A DNA stretch of 35,259 nucleotides from contig NZ_JAUSLT010000113.1 in NCBI RefSeq assembly GCF_030646015.1, positions 1 to 35,259 on the forward strand, in the 5' to 3' direction. Shown here in pieces: positions 23,323 through 30,859 of this stretch. The notes under the pieces were generated by a model that did no database searches, was not told the origin of the DNA, and worked only from the letters and a program-made list of their open reading frames with translations. Each line of letters begins with the position of its first letter. Within the stretch, counting starts at the first letter, position 1. The translations under genes and the position numbers were made by a program. The DNA is from Bradyrhizobium sp. Lineage in GTDB: Bacteria; Pseudomonadota; Alphaproteobacteria; Rhizobiales; Xanthobacteraceae.

Positions 23323-24141
23323 ATGTCATCCTTCACAACGATATCTGCTGACAAACTTGCTCGCCTGATCGGCACCGCGAGCACACCTGCCTTGATCGAC
23401 GTCCGCACCGATGAGGATTTTGCCGCCGATCCCAGGCTGATTCCCGGTGCGGTGCGGCGCAAGCATCAGGAGGCCGCCGACTGGGGCGAGGAATTTTCGG
23501 GACGTCCGGCCATCGTTGTCTGCCTGCGCGGCCAGAAGCTCGCGGAGGGCACCGCTGCCTGGCTCAGACATGTTCATGTCGAAGCCGAAGCGCTGGAGGG
23601 CGGCTTTGAAGGCTGGAAAGCCGCCAAGCTGCCGCTGGTGCCCGCGCAAAAACTGCCGGCGCGCGATTCGAAAGGGCGCACCGTCTGGGTCACCCGCGCG
23701 CGGCCGAAGATCGACCGCATCGCCTGCCCCTGGCTGATCCGCCGGTTCGTCGACCCGAACGCGGTGTTTCTGTTCGTGGCGCCGGCCGAGGTGGTCGCGG
23801 TCGGCGAGCGCTTCAACGCCATCCCGTTCGATATCGAAAACACGTTCTGGAGCCATCGCGGCGAACTCTGCACCTTCGACGTCATGGTGGAGGAGTTCGG
23901 CCTCGCGACCCCGCCCTTGTTGCGGCTGGCGACCATGGTGCGTGCCGCGGATACCGGCAGGCTCGATCTGTCGCCAGAAGCGCCGGGGCTGCTCGCCGCG
24001 TCGCTCGGGCTGTCGCGGATGTATGATGACGATCTCGAACAACTCGAGGCGGGCATCGTGCTGTACGATGCCTTCTACCGCTGGTGCCGGGATGCATCGG
24101 GCGAAACCCATAACTGGCCCACCAAGAAGGCGACGCCGTGA
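23323..24141 (+). CDS. chrB: Rhodanese-ChrB domain chromate resistance protein
   Basis: 272 residues. Residues 1-105 form a rhodanese domain (PALIDVRTDEDFAADPRLIPGA, active-site loop VVCLRGQKLAEG with C67, EGGFEGWKAAKLPL). Residues ~117-262 form the ChrB C-terminal domain (VWVTRARPKIDRIACPWLIRRFVDPNA, FDVMVEEFGL, DDDLEQLEAGIVLYDAFYRWC). ChrB proteins are needed for full chromate resistance and act as chromate-responsive regulators or in Cr handling; the N-terminal domain here is rhodanese rather than the DNA-binding domain of classical ChrB, so a regulatory role is less certain. The gene overlaps chrA by four bases (GTGA). A weak inverted repeat TGGGGA-N11-TCCCCA lies upstream at 23248-23270. 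Confidence 0.9.
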   Translation: MSSFTTISADKLARLIGTASTPALIDVRTDEDFAADPRLIPGAVRRKHQEAADWGEEFSGRPAIVVCLRGQKLAEGTAAWLRHVHVEAEALEGGFEGWKAAKLPLVPAQKLPARDSKGRTVWVTRARPKIDRIACPWLIRRFVDPNAVFLFVAPAEVVAVGERFNAIPFDIENTFWSHRGELCTFDVMVEEFGLATPPLLRLATMVRAADTGRLDLSPEAPGLLAASLGLSRMYDDDLEQLEAGIVLYDAFYRWCRDASGETHNWPTKKATP

Positions 24142-25532
24142 GCGATATTGCTGCGAATGAGAAGACCACCGGAGCGGATGTCGGCCATGGCATCAGCTTC
24201 GGTGAAGCCTTTCGGGTCTGGTTGCGGATCGCCGTCCTGAGTTTCGGCGGTCCGGCCGGGCAGATCGCGGTGATGCATCGCATCCTGGTCGAGGAAAAAA
24301 ACTGGATTTCCGAAAGCCGGTTTCTGCATGCGCTGAACTACTGCATGCTGTTGCCGGGACCCGAGGCGCAGCAGCTCGCCACCTATATCGGCTGGCTGTT
24401 GCATCGCACCGCCGGCGGCATCATGGCCGGCGGCCTGTTCATTCTGCCCGGCATCATCGCCATCATGGGGCTGAGCTACATCTACGCCGCCTTCGGCAAG
24501 GTCGGGTTGGTCGAGGCGCTGTTCTTCGGGTTGAAGGCCGCGGTGCTGGCGATCGTGATCCAGGCGGTGGTCCGCGTCGGCAAGCGCGCGCTGCGCAACC
24601 GGATCATGATCGCGCTGGCGGCCATCGCCTTCGTCGCGATCTTCTTCTTCAACGTGCCGTTCCCGATCATCATCATCGCCGCCGGCGTGATCGGATTTTT
24701 CGGCGCCAGAAGCGGACGAAGCGAATTTGCCGCGGTCGAGCATGGCGGCGGCAAGAACGCCGCGGCGGTCGACAGCATGCTCGGCGACGTCGTCCCCGAC
24801 CATATCCGCGCCAGCCTTCCCCGCGCGCTGAAAGTCAGCGCGGTCTGGCTGACGCTGTGGCTGGTGCCGGTCGCCGCCCTGCTGATTGCGTTCGGCCAGG
24901 CCAATGTGTTCAGCCAGATCGCGCTGTTCTTCAGCAAGATGGCGATGGTGACCTTCGGCGGCGCCTATGCGGTGCTGGCCTATGTCGCGCAGCAGGCGGT
25001 CGAGCATTATCACTGGGTGCAGCCGGGCGAGATGCTCGATGGTTTGGGCATGGCCGAGACCACGCCCGGTCCATTGATCATGGTGCTGCAGTTCGTCGGC
25101 TTCATGGCCGCCTTTCGCGATCCCGGCACGTTGTCGCCGATGCTGGCCGGCACGTTTGGCGGATTGCTGGCGACCTGGGTCACCTTCACGCCCTGCTTCC
25201 TCTGGATCTTTCTCGGCGCGCCCTTTGTCGAGACCTTGCGCGGCAACAAGGGCCTCGCCGGCGCGCTCGGCGCCATCACCGCCGCCGTGGTTGGCGTGAT
25301 CCTCAATCTGTCGATCTGGTTCGCGCTGCACACCATATTCCGGCAGACCATACCCATACGATCGTTCGGGCTGTCGTTCGACATGCCGGTGTGGTCGAGT
25401 GTCGATATCGCCGCACTCGTTCTGGCGATTGCGGCAGCCACCGCGATCTTCCGCTTCAACATGGGAATGCTGACGGTGCTGGCGGGCTCGTGTGCGGCCG
25501 GCGTGCTGTTGCGGATGGCGGGGGTGATCTAG
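24138..25532 (+). CDS. chrA: Chromate efflux transporter ChrA (two-domain CHR family)
   Basis: 464-residue inner-membrane protein that exports chromate in symport with protons. Both homologous CHR halves are present. The first has LSFGGPAGQIAVMHRILVEEKNWI and LNYCMLLPGPEAQQLATYIGWLLH; the second has VTFGGAYAVLAYVAQQAVEHYHWV and LGMAETTPGPLIMVLQFVGF. The duplicated (F/T)FGG and (P)GP motifs are the family hallmark. It starts at GTG 24138, overlapping the chrB stop, so the pair is translationally coupled. About ten to eleven helices, full length. A DUF6064-like gene follows after 77 bases on the same strand. Confidence 0.96.
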   Translation: MSDIAANEKTTGADVGHGISFGEAFRVWLRIAVLSFGGPAGQIAVMHRILVEEKNWISESRFLHALNYCMLLPGPEAQQLATYIGWLLHRTAGGIMAGGLFILPGIIAIMGLSYIYAAFGKVGLVEALFFGLKAAVLAIVIQAVVRVGKRALRNRIMIALAAIAFVAIFFFNVPFPIIIIAAGVIGFFGARSGRSEFAAVEHGGGKNAAAVDSMLGDVVPDHIRASLPRALKVSAVWLTLWLVPVAALLIAFGQANVFSQIALFFSKMAMVTFGGAYAVLAYVAQQAVEHYHWVQPGEMLDGLGMAETTPGPLIMVLQFVGFMAAFRDPGTLSPMLAGTFGGLLATWVTFTPCFLWIFLGAPFVETLRGNKGLAGALGAITAAVVGVILNLSIWFALHTIFRQTIPIRSFGLSFDMPVWSSVDIAALVLAIAAATAIFRFNMGMLTVLAGSCAAGVLLRMAGVI

Positions 25533-25609
25533 CCTCGCAGCACTTGCTGCAGATCAAATGGGTCGTCGCCGGCGCAGCTATCCTGCCGCACATAATCAGG
25601 AGCTGCACC

Positions 25610-26248
25610 ATGTTGCCGTTTACGCAGGAGCAATTTCTCGCGGTATTCGTGAGTTACAATCGGGCAATCTGGCCGGTTCAGTTCGGGATGTATCAGCTCG
25701 GCGGCCTCGCGGTCGCGCTGCTGTTCTGGAAGCCGAAGGGAGCGGATCGCGTGATAGCCGGCATCCTGGCGGCGATGTGGCTATGGACCGGTATCGCCTA
25801 TCACGCGCTGTTCTTCTCGCAGATCAACAAGGCGGCGTATCTGTTCGCCGCATTATTCGTGATCCAGGGCGGTTACCTGATCTATGCCGGCGTGTATTGC
25901 GGCCGGATCCAATTCGGCGTCCGTTCCGGTTCGGCAAGCTGGGTCGGTATCGCGCTGATCGCCTATGCGGCGATCGTCTATCCCTTGATCAGCATAGCGA
26001 GGGGCCACCCTTATCCCGCGATGCCGGTGTTCGGCGTCACACCGTGCCCGGTGACGATCTTCACCTTCGGACTGCTGTTGTTGGCTGCCCCGCCGCTGTC
26101 GCGCTGGCTTCTTGTCATTCCCTTTGTCTGGTCGCTGATCGGCGGCAGCGCCGCGATTCTTCTCAACGTACCGCAGGACTGGCTGCTGCTCGCCAGCGGC
26201 TTCGTCGCGGTGCCGCTGATCATGTTCGGAAATCGGCGGGCCACCTGA
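25610..26248 (+). CDS. DUF6064-like multi-helix membrane protein
   Basis: 212 residues with about six to seven hydrophobic segments. It starts MLPFTQEQFLAVFVSYNRAIWPVQ, which together with FGVTPCPVTIFTFGLLLLA (Cys-Pro in a membrane helix) matches the DUF6064 family of unknown function. AGGAG lies nine bases before the ATG at 25610. It follows chrA by 77 bases and could be part of the same transcript, but no role in chromate resistance is established. It converges on the CDF gene with a 12-base gap. Confidence 0.85.
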   Translation: MLPFTQEQFLAVFVSYNRAIWPVQFGMYQLGGLAVALLFWKPKGADRVIAGILAAMWLWTGIAYHALFFSQINKAAYLFAALFVIQGGYLIYAGVYCGRIQFGVRSGSASWVGIALIAYAAIVYPLISIARGHPYPAMPVFGVTPCPVTIFTFGLLLLAAPPLSRWLLVIPFVWSLIGGSAAILLNVPQDWLLLASGFVAVPLIMFGNRRAT

Positions 26249-26260
26249 ACTCAGCTGCCC

Positions 26261-27190
26261 CTACACCACTTCCGCCGGCGCCAGTTTGCAGGTATCGGTG
26301 CCGGCCTCGATCTGCAGCGTGGCGTGATCGATGCTGAAGCGGTGCGAAAGCTCCGCGCACACGTCATTTAGGAATGAATCGTCGCTGCCGCCCGGCCGCA
26401 CCAGATGTGCGGTCAGCGCGGTTTCGTTGGTGCTCATGGCCCAGACATGGAGGTCATGCACCTCGGTGACCCCTTCGAGTTGCCCGAGATAATCCCTCAC
26501 CTCCGCCAACGCGATGCCTCTGGGCACGCCGTCGAGCACGAGATTGACGCTGTCGCGGGCAAGGCCCCAGCTGCTTGCGAGCACGACGGCGGCGATGACG
26601 AGGCTGATGGCGGGATCGACCCACAGCCATCCCGTCAGCATGATCGCCAGCGCCGCGACCACCACACCGGCGGAGACGCCGGCGTCCGCCGCCATGTGCA
26701 GATAGGCGCCGCGAATATTGAGATCGCCCTCCCGGCCGCGCATGAACAGCAGCGCGGTGGTGCCGTTGATGGCGATGCCGAGCGCGGCCACCCACACGAC
26801 GGTCCAGCCCGCCACCTCGGCCGGCTGCCTGATCCGGTCGATGGCCTCGACGGCGATGGCGCCGACCGCGATCAGCAACAGGCCGGCATTGGCCAGCGCC
26901 GCGAGGATCGAAGCCCGCCGGTAGCCATAGGTATGCCGCTCGGTCGTCCGCCGGCGCGCCAGCCATCCCGCCGCCCACGCCAGCACCAGTGCGATCACAT
27001 CGGAAAAATTGTGAACCGCATCCGAAATCAACGCCAGCGAATTGGCGGCATACCCGAACACCAGCTCGGCCGCGACGAAGGCGGTATTGAGCGCAATGCC
27101 GACGGCGAACGCGAAGCCGAAATTATCCGGCGCGTGGCTGTGGCCGGCATGGCCGTGCGCGTGGTCGTGATGATCGTGGTGGTGGGCCAT
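26261..27190 (-). CDS. Cation diffusion facilitator (Zn/Co/Cd exporter, ZitB/CzcD type)
   Basis: 309 residues. A His-rich start (MAHHHDHHDHAHGHAGHSHA) is a metal-binding tail. Six membrane helices carry the transport site: D57 and N61/D64 in TM2 (SDAVHNFSD) and H165-xxx-D169 in TM5 (LHMAADAG). His in the HxxxD motif is typical of Zn/Cd-selective members. The cytoplasmic C-terminal domain has GVTEVHDLHVWAMSTNETALTAHLV, the dimerisation/metal-sensing domain. It exports divalent metal by proton antiport. Single gene, convergent with the DUF6064-like gene; a palindromic repeat separates it from the upstream neighbourhood of parC. Confidence 0.94.
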   Translation of the reverse strand: MAHHHDHHDHAHGHAGHSHAPDNFGFAFAVGIALNTAFVAAELVFGYAANSLALISDAVHNFSDVIALVLAWAAGWLARRRTTERHTYGYRRASILAALANAGLLLIAVGAIAVEAIDRIRQPAEVAGWTVVWVAALGIAINGTTALLFMRGREGDLNIRGAYLHMAADAGVSAGVVVAALAIMLTGWLWVDPAISLVIAAVVLASSWGLARDSVNLVLDGVPRGIALAEVRDYLGQLEGVTEVHDLHVWAMSTNETALTAHLVRPGGSDDSFLNDVCAELSHRFSIDHATLQIEAGTDTCKLAPAEVV

Positions 27191-27276
27191 AGCGGCGTGA
27201 CAATCGTTGCGCGGCCGTTTGTTCGGCCGCCTGCGATTATAGCGCGCGCGAAATGGCGAATACTATTACGGCATTT

Positions 27277-27396
27277 CGTCGTCCCTGCGAACGCAGGGAC
27301 CCATAGCCACAGGCCATGGTGTTGTGCACGGTGTTAGACATTCCGCCTTGAACGAGAGGACAACGCGGTATGGGTCCCTGCGTTCGCAGGGACGAC
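27277..27396. repeat. Paired palindrome adjoining the 3' end of parC (copy 1)
   Basis: The left arm (27277-27305) and right arm (27369-27396) are inverted copies; each is a hairpin GTCCCTGCG-AA/TT-CGCAGGGAC followed by the tail CCCATA facing inwards. The right arm ends two bases from the parC stop codon (27399-27401). Copy 2, of identical arms and similar inner start (CCACAGG), lies at the other side of parC. The arms share the outer CGTCGTCC and inner GGACCCATA with the hemB repeat, but have a different stem. Confidence 0.9.
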
Positions 27397-27398
27397 AA

Positions 27399-29651
27399 TC
27401 ACTCCACGCCCTTGCCGAACTTGTTCGACTTCGGCAGCCCATGCGCCAGCCGGCCGGCATCGGCGCGGTTGCCGCGCCAGTCGGTCAGTTCCTTCCAGCT
27501 CATGCTCTGGTCGCGCCCGGCCGAATCCTTCCAGGTCAGGCCGGCCTTGGCTTCGAAGGTGGCGACATCCGACAGCGACGCGCTGGTGTATTTCTGCAGC
27601 CGCACGCCGCGGCCGCGCGCCATTTCCGGCACCTGGTCGAGCGGGAACACCACCATCTTGTGATTGGTGCCGATCACGGCGACGGTGTCGCCGCTGACGG
27701 TCGCGATCGCGCAGGCTTCGTTCGGCATTTCGACGTTCAGCACCTGCTTGCCCTTGCGGGTGTTGCCGACGCAATCGTCCTCGTTCACGACAAAGCCCTG
27801 GCCTTCGAGGCTGGCGATCAGGAACTTGCGGCCGCCCTTGTTGACGAACAGCGAGACGATCGCGGTCTCCTGCTCCATGTCGATGAACATCCGGATCGGC
27901 TCGCCATGGCCGCGTCCGCCCGGCAGTTTTGCCACATCGAGCGAATAGAACCGGCCGTTGGTGGCGAGCAGCAGCAGCTTTGACGTGGTCTCGGCGAAGA
28001 ACGCCTTGTCGAGCTTGTCGTCGGTCTTGAAGGTCAGGGTCGACAGATCGGCGACATGGCCCTTCAGCGTGCGCACCCAGCCCTTTTCGGAAACGACGAC
28101 CGTGACCGGCTCGCGCTCGACGAAGGCTTCCTCGATCGCGGCGAGGTCATGCTCGGGCGCGTCGGCGAACATGGTACGGCGCTTGCCGAGCGGCGTCTTC
28201 GGCCCAAAGATGTCGCGAACTTTCCGCACCTGCTCGCCGATCTTCGACCACTGCTCGGCCTCCGAGCCCAGCAGGCCCTTGATGCCCTTCAACTCGGCAC
28301 GCAGGTTCTTGTCCTCGGTGCGGATCTCGAACTCCTCGAGCTTGCGCAGACTGCGCAGCCGCATGTTGAGGATGGCCTCGGCCTGGATCTCCGTCAGCTT
28401 GAACGCCTTGATCAGCTCCGGCTTCGGCTCATCCTCGGTCCGGATGATCTTGATCACCTTGTCGATGTTGAGATAGGCGATCAGGTAGCCGCCGAGCACT
28501 TCCAGCCGGTGCTCGATCTGCACTTTCCGATAGTTGGAGCGGCGCAGCAGCACGTCGCGCAGATGGTCGAGCCATTCGCGCAGGCATTCGGCGAGGCCAA
28601 GCACCTTGGGGATGCGGCCCTTTACCAAGACGTTGAGGTTCAGCGGAATCCGGCTTTCCAGCTCGGTCAGCTTGAACAGCGATTCCATCAGCAGTTCCGG
28701 ATCGACGGCGCGGGATTTCGGTTCGATCACGAGACGGATGTCTTCGGCGGATTCGTCGCGGACGTCACCGACCAGCGGCAACTTCTTCTCGTTGAGCAGT
28801 TCGGCGATCTTTTCCACCAGCCGGGACTTCTGCACCAGCCAGGGGATTTCCGTGATCACCACCACCCAGGTGCCGCGCGCGCCCTCTTCCTGCACCCATT
28901 TGGCGCGGGTGCGGAACGAGCCGCGCCCGGTCATGTAGGCTTCGGCGATGCTCTCCTTGGAATCGACGATGATGCCGCCGGTCGGGAAATCAGGACCCTT
29001 GACCCATTTCAGCAGCGTCTTCGATTTGGCGTCGGGCTTGTCGATCAGATGCAGCGCGGCGTCGCACAGCTCGGCCACGTTGTGCGGCGGGATCGAGGTC
29101 GCCATGCCGACCGCGATGCCCTGCGCGCCGTTGGCGAGCAGGTTCGGGAAGCCGCCGGGCAGCACGATCGGCTCTTTGCTCTGGCCGTCGTAATTGGCGC
29201 GGAATTCGACGCCGTCCTCGTCGATGCCTTCGAGCAGGAGCCGCGCGACCTCGGTCATGCGTGCTTCGGTGTAGCGATAGGCCGCCGGATTATCGCCGTC
29301 GATATTGCCGAAATTGCCCTGGCCGTCGACCAGCGGATAGCGCGAGGAGAAATCCTGCGCCAGCCGCACCAGCGCGTCGTAGATCGACTGGTCGCCATGC
29401 GGATGGAACGAGCCCATCACGTCGCCGACGATTTTGGCCGATTTCTTGAACGGCGTGCCCGGGTCGAGCCGCAGCAGCCGCATGCCATAGAGGATGCGCC
29501 GGTGCACCGGTTTCAGGCCGTCGCGGGCGTCTGGCAGCGCACGGTGCATGATGGTCGAGAGCGCATAAGCGAGGTAGCGCTCCTCGAGCGCATCGCGCAG
29601 CATGACCTCGTGGATCTCAGCCGGTTCAGGCGGAATCAGTCGTTTTCCCAT
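27399..29651 (-). CDS. parC: DNA topoisomerase IV subunit A
   Basis: 750 residues. ParC cuts and religates DNA in the ParC2ParE2 enzyme that separates daughter chromosomes. Breakage domain: [19 protein letters not shown], the DNA-cleaving tyrosine Y127 in [10 protein letters not shown], and the quinolone-determining stretch [20 protein letters not shown]. At the place of E. coli Ser80 there is Gln88, with Asp92 at the Glu84 place; this seems normal for alphaproteobacterial ParC. The C-terminal half carries the DNA-wrapping blades. The absence of the GyrA-box QRRGG-like motif and the ParC-like length support ParC over GyrA. The gene is bracketed by two copies of one palindromic repeat. Start at 29651 fits the family. 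Confidence 0.96.
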   Translation of the reverse strand: MGKRLIPPEPAEIHEVMLRDALEERYLAYALSTIMHRALPDARDGLKPVHRRILYGMRLLRLDPGTPFKKSAKIVGDVMGSFHPHGDQSIYDALVRLAQDFSSRYPLVDGQGNFGNIDGDNPAAYRYTEARMTEVARLLLEGIDEDGVEFRANYDGQSKEPIVLPGGFPNLLANGAQGIAVGMATSIPPHNVAELCDAALHLIDKPDAKSKTLLKWVKGPDFPTGGIIVDSKESIAEAYMTGRGSFRTRAKWVQEEGARGTWVVVITEIPWLVQKSRLVEKIAELLNEKKLPLVGDVRDESAEDIRLVIEPKSRAVDPELLMESLFKLTELESRIPLNLNVLVKGRIPKVLGLAECLREWLDHLRDVLLRRSNYRKVQIEHRLEVLGGYLIAYLNIDKVIKIIRTEDEPKPELIKAFKLTEIQAEAILNMRLRSLRKLEEFEIRTEDKNLRAELKGIKGLLGSEAEQWSKIGEQVRKVRDIFGPKTPLGKRRTMFADAPEHDLAAIEEAFVEREPVTVVVSEKGWVRTLKGHVADLSTLTFKTDDKLDKAFFAETTSKLLLLATNGRFYSLDVAKLPGGRGHGEPIRMFIDMEQETAIVSLFVNKGGRKFLIASLEGQGFVVNEDDCVGNTRKGKQVLNVEMPNEACAIATVSGDTVAVIGTNHKMVVFPLDQVPEMARGRGVRLQKYTSASLSDVATFEAKAGLTWKDSAGRDQSMSWKELTDWRGNRADAGRLAHGLPKSNKFGKGVE

Positions 29652-29705
29652 GGGGACGGGTTAAACTTTCGGGGTGAACCGGGCAAGTCGCGAATCAGTA
29701 AAACT

Positions 29706-29821
29706 GTCGTCCCTGCGAACGCAGGGACCCATAACCACAGGCGTTCATGGAGAAAACGGCCAAGGCCACAGCTCCTATCGATAGGCCGCGGCGTATGGGT
29801 CCCTGCGTTCGCAGGGACGAC
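29706..29821. repeat. Paired palindrome between recO and parC (copy 2)
   Basis: Left arm 29706-29733 and right arm 29794-29821 are inverted copies with the same hairpin and CCCATA tail as the element at the other end of parC; only the central spacer differs. It lies 17 bases after the recO stop and 55 bases before parC on the minus strand, so it can separate recO and parC transcripts or, folded, stabilise the recO mRNA end. Confidence 0.9.
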
Positions 29822-29838
29822 CCGTTGAGGGACCATGC

Positions 29839-30591
29839 TCATACCGCCGAACTGACCCTCGCCCGGTGCTTCGTCACCGCATTGATGAACCCGTCGCGGG
29901 CATCCGAATGGCCCTGCCCGCGCGGCTCCAGCACGTGGCGTAGCAGGAACCGTCCGGTGAGCAAGAAACCGTCCTGCAGGTCCTGGTCGGACCAGCCATT
30001 CGCCCCGCCGCCGCCCTCGCGCAAAAACGACGGCAGGCGCAGCAGCCGGTCGCGCCAGGGATCGCCGGCCCGCCGCGACACCGCACCGCCGGACTTCGGC
30101 GAGACGTAGATCAGGTCCGAGGTCTCGCCGGTCGCGGCGCAGTTTTCCAGGTCGAGGCCGAAGCCGAGTTCGGTGAGCATGGCGAGCTCGAACTTTATCA
30201 ATTGAATGGCGGCTTCGCCGATGTCGTCGAAATCATCCAGCGTGCGTTCCAGCATCTCGTAAATGTCTTCATGCGGATCGCGCTCCGGCAACAGCCGCGC
30301 CAGCGAGGCCAGGTGGGTCACGCCATAGGTCGCATGCGACGACGCCAGCACCGTGGCCGCGCGCAGCCGCGTGCCCTCGAGGACGTAATAGCCGAGATGC
30401 TCGTCGAGTCGCGCCCGCCACACCGCGCGCACGCTGTTGCCGGGCTGCAGCATCGGGCGCATCCGCTTGCCGGCGCCGCCGCGCACCAGGCCGAGGTGGC
30501 GGCCGTGGCCGCGCGTCAAAAGCTCGACAATGGCGGAGGATTCGCCATGCCGCCGCACCCCCAGCACGATGCCTTCGTCGGTCCATTCCAT
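29839..30591 (-). CDS. recO: DNA repair protein RecO
   Basis: 250 residues. RecO, with RecR and RecF, loads RecA at gaps and anneals single strands. The N-terminal OB-fold reads [52 protein letters not shown]; a helical C-terminal part includes [22 protein letters not shown] and [22 protein letters not shown], the latter at the zinc-finger position of longer RecOs (cysteine ligands not complete here). Start at 30591 is chosen because the family always begins at this MEWTDEG-type block; the upstream in-frame stretch runs into a repeat. In related genomes recO sits near era, as here. Confidence 0.95.
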   Translation of the reverse strand: MEWTDEGIVLGVRRHGESSAIVELLTRGHGRHLGLVRGGAGKRMRPMLQPGNSVRAVWRARLDEHLGYYVLEGTRLRAATVLASSHATYGVTHLASLARLLPERDPHEDIYEMLERTLDDFDDIGEAAIQLIKFELAMLTELGFGLDLENCAATGETSDLIYVSPKSGGAVSRRAGDPWRDRLLRLPSFLREGGGGANGWSDQDLQDGFLLTGRFLLRHVLEPRGQGHSDARDGFINAVTKHRARVSSAV

Positions 30592-30639
30592 GGGATGAAG
30601 CTTACAGGATTCCGGTGCCGGGCGCAGCCATCTCCGCGT

Positions 30640-30764
30640 TCCCCCGACGCTGCGCAGCACGAAGTGATGCGCTGCTGAGCCGGGGTCCAAGGCTTGGCGC
30701 GAAAAAGTTGGGTCCCGGCTCTGCGGAGCAGCGTGAAGGACGCTGCACCGCGTCCGGGACACGA
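30640..30764. repeat. GACGCTGCGCAGCAC-type palindromic repeat between recO and the AI-2E gene
   Basis: Left part (30645-30690) and right part (30706-30764) are imperfect inverted copies: GAGCCGGGGTCCAA and TTGGGTCCCGGCTC face each other across about 20 bases, and outer segments GACGCTGC...GCTGCTGAG and CTGCGGAGCAGCGT...ACGCTGC add further stems. Both arms end in the (G)GAGCCGGGACCCA frame seen in the hemB repeat. It fills the divergent spacer between recO and the AI-2E permease gene, upstream of both. Confidence 0.75.
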
Positions 30765-30859
30765 GACCGCGAACACCGAACCCGGCACGGAACATTCACC
30801 CCCTCCATCCGTTGTGACCGCTCTTCCCCCGGCCACGGCCTGACTTGACGGAGGTCTGC

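Noticed and set aside
28056..29828. 590-residue open frame on the plus strand opposite parC
   Set aside because: Shadow of ParC caused by GC-rich third positions; no ribosome site or known domain, and ParC motifs are intact on the other strand.
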